Source: Fen-455 sp050012675
GTDB lineage: Bacteria; Actinomycetota; Acidimicrobiia; Acidimicrobiales; Bog-793
Direction of reading: 5' to 3'
Length of the DNA: 54,393 nucleotides
NCBI GenBank assembly: GCA_050012675.1
Contig: JBEKGS010000015.1
Span: 1-54,393 of the forward strand
The position numbers were made by a program, and so were the translations under genes. The notes under the pieces are model-generated. The model worked only from the letters and a program-made list of their open reading frames with translations. It did not search any database and was not told the DNA's origin. Positions 25,024-33,371 of the stretch are shown here, one piece after another; the first letter of the stretch is position 1; every line of letters begins with the position of its first letter.

Positions 25024-26118
25024 ATGACCGACGCGGCTCTCACAGAGGCCCCAGCGGCAGAAGCCGCCGAGCACCTGGTCGTGCAGCGAGGCGTCGCCCC
25101 GGTGCGCAAGATCCGTTACGAGGGCCTGACGGGCCAGCAGAAGGTCGCGATCGTGCTCGCGCAACTGCGCGAGGAAACGGCGTCGATGCTCTTGAAGGCG
25201 GTCGGCGATGAAGAGGCCGTGCTGCTTGCAACCGAGATAGCCAGCCTGCCGCCTCTCGATCGCGAGGTGGTCGGCCGGGTGCTCGAGGAGTTCGTCGGAA
25301 AGGTCAGCGCCACCAGGTCGATCAGCCAGGGCGGCATAGCCCAGGCCCGTCGCATGCTGGCGGGCGCCATCGGCGAGGAGCGTGCGGCGCAAGTCATGCC
25401 GCACCTGCAGGGCAGCGTCGCCGCCGGGCCGCTCGCGTCGCTTTCGCAGGCGGACCCGAGCCATGTCGTGCCTTTGCTCGTCGACGAGCACCCGCAGACG
25501 GTCGCTGTGATCCTCGCCCATATGCCACCGAACGACGGTTCCAGGTTGCTCGACGCCATGCCGAGCGATTTCCGGGCGGAGGTCGCGGTGCGGATCGCGA
25601 CGATGGGCCCGGTCTCGCCGGAGGCCATCAGCACCTCGGCCCAGCAGCTCGCCAACAAGCTCCGCGGTCTCGGCGCGGCCGGCTCCTCGGTGCCTGGTGG
25701 GGTCCCCGCCCTGGTCGAGCTGCTCAACCGGGCGGACGGGTCGACCGAGAAACAGGTGCTTGCCTCCCTCGAGGAACGCAATCCCGAGCTCGCCGAGGCG
25801 GTACGGGCACACATGTTCACCTTCGAAGACGTGCTCGCCATGGAGGACCGGACTCTCCAGCTCGTGCTGCGCGGGATCAAGATCCCCGATCTGGCACTCG
25901 CCATCAAGGGCACGAGCGACGACCCCGACGTCATGGACAAGGTCAAGCGGAACCTCTCCGATCGTGCCCAGGCCGAGCTCATGGAGGAGATCGAGGTCAT
26001 GGGCCCGGTGCGGATGTCCCAGGTCGACAACGCCCAGTCGACCATCGTGCGGGCTGTGCGCGAGCTCGAGGCGAGCGGCGAGATCGTCATCGCCAGGCAG
26101 ACGGACCAACTGCTGTGA
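25024..26118 (+). CDS. fliG: Flagellar motor switch protein FliG
   Basis: A 364-aa rotor protein that takes torque from MotA. ATG 25024 lies 5 bp after fliF; an in-frame earlier ATG sits inside fliF. N-terminal GQQKVAIVLAQL, middle EHPQTVAVILAHMPP and the C-terminal MFTFEDVLAMEDRTLQLVLRG (the torque helix region) are all classic FliG. A ~25-residue acidic/Ala-rich extension precedes the core. The stop overlaps the fliH start. Confidence 0.95.
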   Translation: MTDAALTEAPAAEAAEHLVVQRGVAPVRKIRYEGLTGQQKVAIVLAQLREETASMLLKAVGDEEAVLLATEIASLPPLDREVVGRVLEEFVGKVSATRSISQGGIAQARRMLAGAIGEERAAQVMPHLQGSVAAGPLASLSQADPSHVVPLLVDEHPQTVAVILAHMPPNDGSRLLDAMPSDFRAEVAVRIATMGPVSPEAISTSAQQLANKLRGLGAAGSSVPGGVPALVELLNRADGSTEKQVLASLEERNPELAEAVRAHMFTFEDVLAMEDRTLQLVLRGIKIPDLALAIKGTSDDPDVMDKVKRNLSDRAQAELMEEIEVMGPVRMSQVDNAQSTIVRAVRELEASGEIVIARQTDQLL

Positions 26119-26723
26119 CGATGCGCTCCGCGGTCCTGCGCGGCGACACCGCGACGCTGTCGGTCATACGACCGGAGGTTCTGCCGATCGACGGCGATGC
26201 CCTCGTCTCCGAGCACGCGCGCGCGGAGCGGGAAGGCCGGGCCGCGGGGTACGCAGCCGGCCTCGCCGAGGCGCGCGCCGAGGCGAAGACCGCCGCGGAA
26301 GCTGCCGCCGCGGCAAAGGCCTGCGTGCTGGAGGCCCTCGAGTCTGCGATCGCCCAGGCCCAATGCGTGCTCGAGACCGAGCAGAAGTGCCTCGAGCGCT
26401 CGGCCGCCGAGCTCGCCTTCAAGCTCACAGAGGCCATCGTCGCCCGAGAGCTCAAGCTCTCCTCGTCTCCGGGCCTCGAGGCGGTCCGACGGGCGCTGGC
26501 CGAGTCGCCCGAGAGCGACGGGGCCGTGGTGAGGTTGAACCCGGCCGACGCGGAGACTCTGGGCGACACCCCGCAGCTGAGCTCGTTGACCATCGTCCCG
26601 GACCAGTCGATAGGAGCGGGGGGATGCGTCCTCGAGGTGGGAGCCGCCTTCGTGGACGCCCGCATCGAAGCGTCGCTCGAAAGGGTGCGCAAGGTGCTCG
26701 ACGAAGCGGTGGGGAACCCATGA
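26115..26723 (+). CDS. fliH: Flagellar export ATPase regulator FliH
   Basis: A 202-aa stator-like protein of the export ATPase complex. The Ala/Arg/Glu-rich coiled segment at about residues 32-90, with GRAAGYAAGLAEA reminiscent of the FliH GxxxG repeats, precedes a C-terminal V-type E-subunit-like domain (LKLTEAIVARELKL; VVRLNPADAETL; GGCVLEVGAAFVDARIEASL). GTG overlaps the fliG stop and the end overlaps fliI. Confidence 0.9.
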   Translation: MTMRSAVLRGDTATLSVIRPEVLPIDGDALVSEHARAEREGRAAGYAAGLAEARAEAKTAAEAAAAAKACVLEALESAIAQAQCVLETEQKCLERSAAELAFKLTEAIVARELKLSSSPGLEAVRRALAESPESDGAVVRLNPADAETLGDTPQLSSLTIVPDQSIGAGGCVLEVGAAFVDARIEASLERVRKVLDEAVGNP

Positions 26724-28042
26724 CCGCCCTCTTGGAGGCCGTATCGGACCGAGCCGTTCAGGCGGCCCGCCCCCGCCGCTACGGGCGGGTCGTGCGCATG
26801 GTCGGCATGTCAATCGAGGTGGTCGGCATAGGGCTCGCCATCGGCGACGGCTGCCTGCTGTTGCGCGAGGGCCAGGGCCCTGTCCTGGCCGAGGTCGTAG
26901 CCCTGAGCGGCGAGCGCGTCACGTGCCTTCCTTACGGCGACACGACGGGACTGAGCGTCGGGGCCCTCGTCGAGGACACCCGGGGCCCGCTGCCTGTCCG
27001 CGTCGGAGAGGAGCTCCTCGGTCGTGTCCTGGACGGTCTGGGCCGGCCGATCGATGACGGACCTCCCCTCGTCGGGCTCGAGGAGGCCAGCATCGAGGGC
27101 TCGCCACCTCATCCCCTAAGGCGCGGCATGGTGTCGCAGCAGCTGGAGCTCGGAGTGCGGGTCCTCGACGGGCTCGTTCCCTGTGGCAGGGGCCAGCGCC
27201 TCGGGATCTTCGCAGGCTCGGGGGTCGGCAAGTCCTCTCTCATGTCGATGATCACGAGGGGCACAGCCGCCGATGTGGCCGTCATAGCCCTCGTCGGCGA
27301 GCGCGGTCGGGAGGTGGCCGAGTTCGTCGAGCGGGTCCTCGGCGCAGAGGGCAGGCGCAGATCGGTGGTCGTTGTGGCCACGTCCGACGCGCCCGCCCTC
27401 GTGCGCATTCGCGCGGCCTTTCTCGCCACACGCATCGCCGAGTGGTTCCGCGACCAGGACCGGCACGTGCTGTTGTTGATGGACTCGCTCACCCGCTTCG
27501 CCATGGCACAGCGTGAGGTCGGCCTCGCGGCCGGCGAGCCGCCCGCGACCCGCGGCTACCCGCCGAGCGTGTTCGGTCTTCTGCCCCGCCTCTTGGAGCG
27601 CGCCGGGATGGCGGAGCGGGGCTCGATCACCGGCTTGTACACCGTCCTCGTCGAAGGCGACGACATGAACGAGCCCATCGCGGACACGGCCAGGTCGATC
27701 CTGGACGGGCACGTGCAGTTGTCCCGTCAGCTCGCCGAGTCCAATCACTACCCGGCGGTCGACGTCCTCGGCTCGATCTCACGGCTTGCCCCCTCCATCA
27801 CCGACTCCGAGGCGCTCGCGGCCGCCGGTGAGGTCCGGCGGATGCTCTCGGCCTGGCGCGACGCCAAGGACCTGATCGAGATCGACGCCTACGTCCCCGG
27901 CACCAACCCTGTCGTGGACAAGGCGATCGCCTTCAAACCCGCTATCGACGCCTACACACGCCAGGCGATGTCGGAGCAGTCGCGCCTCGAACAAACGCGG
28001 GCGGGTCTGCTCACCCTCGCCGGCCCGGGGGCCGGGTCATGA
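26720..28042 (+). CDS. fliI: Flagellar type III export ATPase FliI
   Basis: A 440-aa F1-beta-like hexameric ATPase driving export. Walker A AGSGVGKS is at 165-172, the Walker B region VLLLMDSLTRFAMAQREVGL, and the family block GEPPATRGYPPSVF. ATG 26720 is chosen because it overlaps the fliH stop (ATGA); the same frame is open far upstream but antisense-like. Complete. Confidence 0.96.
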   Translation: MTALLEAVSDRAVQAARPRRYGRVVRMVGMSIEVVGIGLAIGDGCLLLREGQGPVLAEVVALSGERVTCLPYGDTTGLSVGALVEDTRGPLPVRVGEELLGRVLDGLGRPIDDGPPLVGLEEASIEGSPPHPLRRGMVSQQLELGVRVLDGLVPCGRGQRLGIFAGSGVGKSSLMSMITRGTAADVAVIALVGERGREVAEFVERVLGAEGRRRSVVVVATSDAPALVRIRAAFLATRIAEWFRDQDRHVLLLMDSLTRFAMAQREVGLAAGEPPATRGYPPSVFGLLPRLLERAGMAERGSITGLYTVLVEGDDMNEPIADTARSILDGHVQLSRQLAESNHYPAVDVLGSISRLAPSITDSEALAAAGEVRRMLSAWRDAKDLIEIDAYVPGTNPVVDKAIAFKPAIDAYTRQAMSEQSRLEQTRAGLLTLAGPGAGS

Positions 28043-28488
28043 AGGCCTACTCCTTCCGGCTGGGAGCGGTGCTGCGCGTCCGTCGTGTCGAGACTCTGCT
28101 CGCACGCCAGCGCGTCGGCGCAGTCTCTCGCGACCTCGGCCGTGCTGTCGTGCGCGAAGCCGAGATCTCAGCAACCTACGAGGACGGCACCCGTGCTTCC
28201 GGTTGCCTTGACGGCGCGGCGTTCCTCGCCAACTACGAGCGCGGGGGGCGCCTCGCAGGCATGCTGGTCTCGGCCGGGGAGGTTCGTTCCGACCTCGAGA
28301 CCTGTCTCGGCTCCGAACGTCTACGGGCCGTTCTCGCCGAGCGGAAGGTGGCGGTGCTCGAAAGGCTCGACGAGCGCCGACGCCTCGAGTGGTTGGCGGC
28401 CGTCCAGCACGAGGACGTGGCAGTGCTCGACGACTTTGCCACGGGCCGGGCAGCGGCCGGAGCAATGGCGGCGACTCGCCATGATTGA
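28039..28488 (+). CDS. fliJ: FliJ-like flagellar export chaperone
   Basis: A 149-aa, mostly helical protein directly after fliI, the standard fliJ position. The start (KAYSFRLGAVLRVRRVET) matches the FliJ opening (F-x-LxxVLxxR), and Arg-rich helices with LERLDERRRLEWLAAVQHEDVA resemble its C-terminal coiled coil. FliJ-type proteins engage FlhA and escort chaperones. Sequence identity to the family looks low, so the call rests partly on position. ATG overlaps the fliI stop. Confidence 0.85.
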   Translation: MKAYSFRLGAVLRVRRVETLLARQRVGAVSRDLGRAVVREAEISATYEDGTRASGCLDGAAFLANYERGGRLAGMLVSAGEVRSDLETCLGSERLRAVLAERKVAVLERLDERRRLEWLAAVQHEDVAVLDDFATGRAAAGAMAATRHD

Positions 28489-29608
28489 CCAGATCCCAGC
28501 TGTGCCCGCCTTCATCGCCCAGATCGAGGCGGAGTTCGCTCAGTTCGCCCAGTCCGCGACAACCGGGACGTCTGCGCTCCCGGCGCCGAGCGACCCGTTC
28601 GCGATCCTTCTCGAGGCGGCGACGAGCTCTGCGAGCACGGAGTCGTCCAATGCCTCCACGACGGCGGACTCGACCTCGTCGGATGTGCAGCCCCAGCTCG
28701 TGTCCCTCGCGAGCACCTCGCCCTCGTCGCTCGAGACGCCTGACGCCGTGGTCGGCTCGACGGCGTCGGGGTCCGCCATCGTCTCGGAGGCCTCGAAGTT
28801 CCTCGGCGTACCGTACCTTTGGGGTGGCGAGTCGCCGAGCGGATTCGACTGCTCGGGTCTCGTGCAGTACGTCTTCGGCCAGCTCGGCGTCGAGGTGCCC
28901 CGGGGCTCGGTCGACCAGTCGGAGGTCGGCACCCCGGTGGCCAGTCTCTCGGAGGCACAACCTGGCGACCTGCTCTTCTTCGAGCCCGGCCAGAACGGAG
29001 CACCACCAGGAAAGCCGGGTCACGTCGCCATATACATCGGCAACGGCGAGATGATCGACGCTCCCGAGACGGGCGAGACGGTTCAGGTGCAAGCGGTCCC
29101 GTGCCAACCGTTGGCGATCCGCAGGATCACGGTGCCCGCCGATGCCACGGCGGATTCCGCCAGCACCCAAGCGGTCGCTACCAGCTCCTCGGGCACGAGC
29201 GTGCAAATGGGCTCGATCTCGGTACCGGCCCAGTACGCAGGTCTGGTGGAACAGGCTTCCGCCGCGAGCGGCACACCGGCATCCTTGCTCGCCGCCATCC
29301 TCTACAACGAGTCGCGGTTCCAGCCCGACGTCGTGTCCTCGGCGGGCGCCGAAGGAATCGCCCAATTCATGCCGGCCACCGCGGCCGCGAGCGGGGTCGA
29401 ACCCTTCGACCCGTCGTCGGCGATACCGGGTGCCGCCAAGCTGCTCGCCCAGTTCCACGCCGCCTTCGGATCGTGGACCGACGCCGTTGCCGCCTACGCG
29501 GCCGGCGGTGGTGCCGTCGAGACGGCAGGTGGCGTACCTCAGGACGGGAGCACGCCCGCCTATGTGGCAAAGACTCTCTCCGAGGCCGGGATGGCGGCGG
29601 GATCATGA
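28481..29608 (+). CDS. Bifunctional peptidoglycan hydrolase, NlpC/P60 plus lytic transglycosylase
   Basis: A 375-aa protein with two wall-cutting domains. Residues ~98-215 are an NlpC/P60 endopeptidase: Cys124 in FDCSGLVQY and His181 in PGHVAIYIG. Residues ~250-370 are an SLT-type transglycosylase: catalytic Glu277 in ILYNESRF, then SSAGAEGIAQFMPATA. There is no signal peptide; the 95-residue N-terminus is Ser/Thr-rich, so it may be exported through the flagellar system like FlgJ (inference). Within the fliJ-fliK interval, overlapping both, it most likely opens the wall for the rod. Confidence 0.93.
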   Translation: MIDQIPAVPAFIAQIEAEFAQFAQSATTGTSALPAPSDPFAILLEAATSSASTESSNASTTADSTSSDVQPQLVSLASTSPSSLETPDAVVGSTASGSAIVSEASKFLGVPYLWGGESPSGFDCSGLVQYVFGQLGVEVPRGSVDQSEVGTPVASLSEAQPGDLLFFEPGQNGAPPGKPGHVAIYIGNGEMIDAPETGETVQVQAVPCQPLAIRRITVPADATADSASTQAVATSSSGTSVQMGSISVPAQYAGLVEQASAASGTPASLLAAILYNESRFQPDVVSSAGAEGIAQFMPATAAASGVEPFDPSSAIPGAAKLLAQFHAAFGSWTDAVAAYAAGGGAVETAGGVPQDGSTPAYVAKTLSEAGMAAGS

Positions 29609-31080
29609 CCAGGTCCGTGACCCTCGCCGACTTGATGCCGGCACGCGTCGGCCCGACGCCCAAGCCGGGAGCCGTCACCGCCGCAACCGAGGACGGCGTT
29701 GCACCCGACGGAGGGAACTGTTTCGCCCAGGCTCTCGAAGATGCCGGCTCGGCGGGGACAAGAACCGACGAGGAGACCGGGACCGACGCGCGCGATGGCG
29801 ACGCCGGCCCGAGCGCCGACCCGCTCAGCAGCGCGACCGGCAGGCCATCAGGCGAAACGGCCCTTAAGGCTGACGGAAGCTCGCTTTGCGCGCTCGTCTC
29901 GACCCGGTTGCCCCTCGGCCTCACTGCGGGCGTGCTCCCCCGCGACGTCGGAGTAGCGCGAAGCGATGCGAGCGCGCAGAACTGCGTCGCCTCCCGAGAC
30001 GGGGTGACGCCGCACAAGACGGTTTCCGTCCGCGAGGTCCAGGCGCCACAGCAGGCCCCACATCCGGCGCCGGCGCCGCCTTTGCCACAGACTCCTTCCC
30101 CTGGGCAGAGCGCGCCTTTGCCGCTCGCCCAGATTGCGCCGGCGCCAAGCACCACGACACCGGCGGCGCCCGGCGCCGGACCAGTCACTCGGGCGGCCGG
30201 CCCCTTGGCCTCCCCGGCGGGCGTGGGGACAACCTGGTCGCCCGCCACCTTTTCGACAACGGCTCGCACCGGCGACTCCTCGGCGGGCGTGGGAACAACC
30301 TGGTCGCCCTCCACCGTTTCGACAACGGCTCACACCGGCGACTCCGGGGCCGAACGGACCGCTCCGCCAGAACCAGCGCAGGTCAACAGCGCGGACGTCC
30401 AACTGGCCCCTTTCTCACCGGACACGAAGGTGCGAAGGCCGGTGACTCCGGTCGCGCTGACGAGCCTGCCGGCATCGCTTCACGCCGAGGCGGGCGGGCA
30501 GCCTCGCGACTTTGAGGACAGCACGAAGGCCGGCACCGGCCAGGCGCCGAGCCGTGCACAAGGCGCCGAGACCGTGGGCCCACAGGCCCTCGTCCCCGGG
30601 CCGATGTCGAACGCGGCGCTGACCAGCTCCGGTGAGTTCACGGTCCACCTCGCCCAGGGCGACGCGGAGTCGCCGCGGTCCCAGTTCGTCGTTTCCAACG
30701 ACGTGCTCACCGCGACCATCTCCAGGCCCTTCAACGAGGGAAACGGCACCTACTCGGTGACTGCGATGCTCAACCCACCCTCGCTCGGCCACGTGCAGGC
30801 AGTCGTGAAGGTCGACGGCACGAACGTCAACGTCGCCATCGTCGCCCATACGCCCGAAGGTCACCGCGCCATCGCCACCCACTTGGACGAGCTCCGCTCC
30901 GAGCTCGGCGCACACGGCGGAGACGTGCAGCTGTCGCTCTCCGACGGTGGCAACAAAGGCAGTCGGCGCGACGGGTCCGATCCGGCACCCGCCACCGCTC
31001 AAGAAAGCGAAGAGGCCGAAGCTCTCGTCCTCACCGTTGCCCCCGCACAAGGGGCCAAATCGTTGCACGTCATCCTCTAG
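29605..31080 (+). CDS. fliK: Flagellar hook-length control protein FliK
   Basis: A 491-aa secreted ruler and export switch. The N-terminal ~370 residues are low-complexity Pro/Ala/Thr-rich with a tandem repeat. The C-terminal Flg_hook domain, from about residue 340, contains NPPSLGHVQAVVKVDGTNV and the AIATHLDELRSELGAHG segment. ATG overlaps the preceding stop; the frame is open upstream in antisense-like sequence. Position before flgD is standard. Confidence 0.92.
   Translation: MTRSVTLADLMPARVGPTPKPGAVTAATEDGVAPDGGNCFAQALEDAGSAGTRTDEETGTDARDGDAGPSADPLSSATGRPSGETALKADGSSLCALVSTRLPLGLTAGVLPRDVGVARSDASAQNCVASRDGVTPHKTVSVREVQAPQQAPHPAPAPPLPQTPSPGQSAPLPLAQIAPAPSTTTPAAPGAGPVTRAAGPLASPAGVGTTWSPATFSTTARTGDSSAGVGTTWSPSTVSTTAHTGDSGAERTAPPEPAQVNSADVQLAPFSPDTKVRRPVTPVALTSLPASLHAEAGGQPRDFEDSTKAGTGQAPSRAQGAETVGPQALVPGPMSNAALTSSGEFTVHLAQGDAESPRSQFVVSNDVLTATISRPFNEGNGTYSVTAMLNPPSLGHVQAVVKVDGTNVNVAIVAHTPEGHRAIATHLDELRSELGAHGGDVQLSLSDGGNKGSRRDGSDPAPATAQESEEAEALVLTVAPAQGAKSLHVIL
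30216..30347 (+). repeat. 66-bp tandem repeat inside fliK
   Basis: Two copies starting at 30216 and 30282 code a 22-aa unit (AGVGTTWSP, then FSTTARTGDSS or VSTTAHTGDSG). Because FliK length sets hook length, a change in copy number could alter it. Confidence 0.85.
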
Positions 31081-31088
31081 GAGGGCCG

Positions 31089-31571
31089 ATGATCCAATCC
31101 GTCTCCTCAGTTGCCCCGCTAGCCGACACCTCTTCCACGACCAGTGACGCCGCGACATCGTCTGGCACGAGCTCGACCGCGACCTCGGGGATGAACTCGC
31201 TCTTGGCCCCCAACGAGTTCTTGAGCCTGCTCGTCGACAACCTCAAGTACCAAGACCCACTCGACCCGACGAGCAGTGCGGACCTGCTCACCCAACTCGC
31301 CTCCCTGTCCCAGGTTCAGACCCAGCAGCAGATCGCCGAGACGGACCAGACCTCGGCGGCCGCCAATCTCATAGGCGACACCGTCACGGGAAGCGACGCG
31401 TCCGGGACACCCATAACGGGCGTGGTCACCGGTTTCGCCCTCACCTCGAGCGGGCCGACGCTCGACGTGGGCGACAGCTCCGTATCGCTCGGCAACATCA
31501 CCGCCGTCGACCAGACGTCGACGACCACCTCCACATCCACTTCATCCACAGTGTCCGGCTCGTCCGGCTGA
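31089..31571 (+). CDS. flgD: Hook assembly scaffold FlgD
   Basis: A 160-aa hook cap. The conserved core NEFLSLLVDNLKYQDPLDPT, followed by LLTQLASLSQVQTQQQI, is diagnostic. N-terminal residues 1-38 are Ser/Thr-rich, and the C-terminus has a short beta region and a Ser/Thr tail. It lacks the second beta domain of longer FlgD proteins, as usual in Gram-positives. AGGAGGG lies upstream. Confidence 0.93.
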   Translation: MIQSVSSVAPLADTSSTTSDAATSSGTSSTATSGMNSLLAPNEFLSLLVDNLKYQDPLDPTSSADLLTQLASLSQVQTQQQIAETDQTSAAANLIGDTVTGSDASGTPITGVVTGFALTSSGPTLDVGDSSVSLGNITAVDQTSTTTSTSTSSTVSGSSG

Positions 31572-31622
31572 GTACGAGAACAGATCCGAAGGATCACCAA
31601 CCCACAGGAAAGGGAAGACAAA

Positions 31623-32888
31623 ATGCCGGTCATATCACTCGCCGCTGCCGACTCGGGTATCAGCACAATGCAGACCGAGATCGACACCATAGGTAACAAC
31701 GTCGCCAACGCGGACAGCGACGGCTACCAGGAGGCCGACGTCCAGTTCTCCGACATCCTCACCCAGGAGCTCTCTCCGGGAAGCGGGGCCTCGACGGGCC
31801 TGGCCAGCACCGACCCGGCGACGGTCGGCGCCGGCGCACAGGTCGCCGCCATGCAGACGAACTTCAGCCAGGGCGCCATCGTGCAGACCGGCGTGCCCAC
31901 CGACGCCGCCATCCAGGGGAGCGGCTTTTTCGTGGTCTCACAAGGGGGCAACACGTACTACACCCGTGACGGCGACTTCCAGCTCGATGTCAACGGCACT
32001 CTCGCCGCCGCCAACGGCGCCGTCGTGCAGGGCTGGGCGGGGACGACCTCCACGACCGGTCCCACCGGGCCGATCACCATCCCGAGCAGCATGACGATCC
32101 CCCCGCAGGAGACCGCCAATGTCACCATGGGAGGCAACATCCCCTCGGGCGGGACCGCCTTCACCACAACGGCCACGATGTACGACGCCCAGGGCAACGC
32201 CGTGCCGCTGACGCTCACCTACACGCCGTCGACGAGCACGCCGAACGTGTGGACGATGCAGGCGAGCGTCAACGGGACGAACCTCTTCAACTCGGGCGTA
32301 ACGCTCACCTTCGACTCGACGGGCCAGCTCGAGAGCTACGCCGTCGACGGCGGTGCCTCCCAGAAGGTCACGGGCCAGGCGTCGATAGCCACGACTCAAG
32401 CGCTCCCGACCGGCTTCAACTGGAACGAGAAGGCGATCGACTTCGTGTTCCCGGCGCCCACCAGCAACGGCGCCGTGACCCAGTACACCACCGAGCAGAC
32501 AGTCGGCGCCGCGAGCCAGGACGGATACACCGAGGGAAGCCTCCAGTCATGGTCGATCGGCCAGAACGGGGTCATCACGGGCACCTTCACGAACGGCCAG
32601 TCCCAACAGCTCGGGACGATCGCCCTCGCGAACTTCTCGAACCCAGGCGGCCTCGACAACCTTGGGAACCTCCAGTACCAGACCACCGCAGCCTCGGGCC
32701 TGCCCCAGACCGGAACTCCGGGTTCGGCAGGGCGCGGCACCTTGCTCGGTGGGGCGCTCGAGCAGTCGAACGTCGACCTCGCCAACCAGCTGACAAGCCT
32801 CATCGAGGCCCAGACCGACTACGAGGCAGACACCAAGGTCGTCTCGAGCACAGAAACTGCCCTTCAGGCGCTTGTAACCAACGCCTGA
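31623..32888 (+). CDS. flgE: Flagellar hook protein FlgE
   Basis: A 421-aa hook subunit. The N-terminal MQTEIDTIGNNVANADSDGY is the axial NNVAN box; IQGSGFFVVSQGGNTYYTRDG is the conserved beta motif of the hook D1 domain; the C-terminal LTSLIEAQTDYEADTKVVSS is the axial tail. GGAAAGGGAAGA precedes the ATG. Because FlgF and FlgG are absent nearby, this is the only hook/rod-type protein with the YTRDG fold in the window. Confidence 0.94.
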   Translation: MPVISLAAADSGISTMQTEIDTIGNNVANADSDGYQEADVQFSDILTQELSPGSGASTGLASTDPATVGAGAQVAAMQTNFSQGAIVQTGVPTDAAIQGSGFFVVSQGGNTYYTRDGDFQLDVNGTLAAANGAVVQGWAGTTSTTGPTGPITIPSSMTIPPQETANVTMGGNIPSGGTAFTTTATMYDAQGNAVPLTLTYTPSTSTPNVWTMQASVNGTNLFNSGVTLTFDSTGQLESYAVDGGASQKVTGQASIATTQALPTGFNWNEKAIDFVFPAPTSNGAVTQYTTEQTVGAASQDGYTEGSLQSWSIGQNGVITGTFTNGQSQQLGTIALANFSNPGGLDNLGNLQYQTTAASGLPQTGTPGSAGRGTLLGGALEQSNVDLANQLTSLIEAQTDYEADTKVVSSTETALQALVTNA

Positions 32889-33080
32889 TCACTTCTAGGC
32901 GCTGAGGTCCCGCTCATGTCACGACTCGGATCAGAAATGGCGCGAATCGGCAAGCAAAGACGCTTCCGCGCCGTTATTAACTCGGAGGACGAGTGGGGAG
33001 CTACAGCCTCCCTTCTCACTGCGCTGTGGTGTGACGTTTTCACAGAGGTCGGCAAGCCGATAGCTCCGGAGGGAGAAGCG
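32889..33080. promoter_or_regulatory. Gap between flgE and flbD, possible internal promoter
   Basis: The largest gap in the flagellar run (192 bp). It is less G/C-rich than its surroundings, with TTATTAAC near 32975 and GCCGATAG at 33056-33063. An internal promoter for the motor and export-gate genes is plausible but unproven. Confidence 0.35.
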
Positions 33081-33371
33081 GTGATCCTGGTCACCAAGAA
33101 GGACGGGACGACTACCGCTTTGAACATCGACCGCATCGAGCGCGTCGAGCTCAACCCGGTCTCCCTCGGACGCGAGTCGAACGTCTTTCTCGTAGGAGGG
33201 GCGCATCTCGTCGTCGAGGAACCTCCGGAAGTCGTCATCGACCAGATCGTCGACGCCAAGGCGCGTGTCACCGCTCGCGCCTTCCAGATGCCGGAGAAGG
33301 AATGGAGGGTCCCCAGCGAACCACCGGGACCTGTGCTCAGAGTTGTGCCAACGGGAGGCGATGACGAGTGA
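33081..33371 (+). CDS. flbD: FlbD-family flagellar protein
   Basis: A 96-aa member of the small FlbD family found next to motA in Gram-positive flagellar operons. VILVTKKDGTTTALNIDRIE and the following VxLxxG-AHLVVEEPPEVVIDQIV match. GTG 33081 is chosen because GGAGGGA (33068-33074) sits just upstream; the frame is open back to 32916, but that part does not resemble the family. The C-terminal ~40 residues extend past the core. It overlaps motA. Function in the family is poorly defined. Confidence 0.82.
   Translation: MILVTKKDGTTTALNIDRIERVELNPVSLGRESNVFLVGGAHLVVEEPPEVVIDQIVDAKARVTARAFQMPEKEWRVPSEPPGPVLRVVPTGGDDE

Noticed and set aside
24943..26813. Long antisense reading frames over fliG and fliH
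   Set aside because: They have no family motifs, no ribosome site, and mirror coding sequence of clear flagellar genes.
28037..29458. Antisense reading frame over fliJ and the peptidoglycan hydrolase
   Set aside because: The sense strand carries intact NlpC/P60 and transglycosylase motifs; the antisense product is low-complexity.
32916..33080. N-terminal extension of FlbD from an earlier in-frame start
   Set aside because: The family begins at VILVTKKDG, a good ribosome site precedes GTG 33081, and the extension is lower in G/C and unlike the family.
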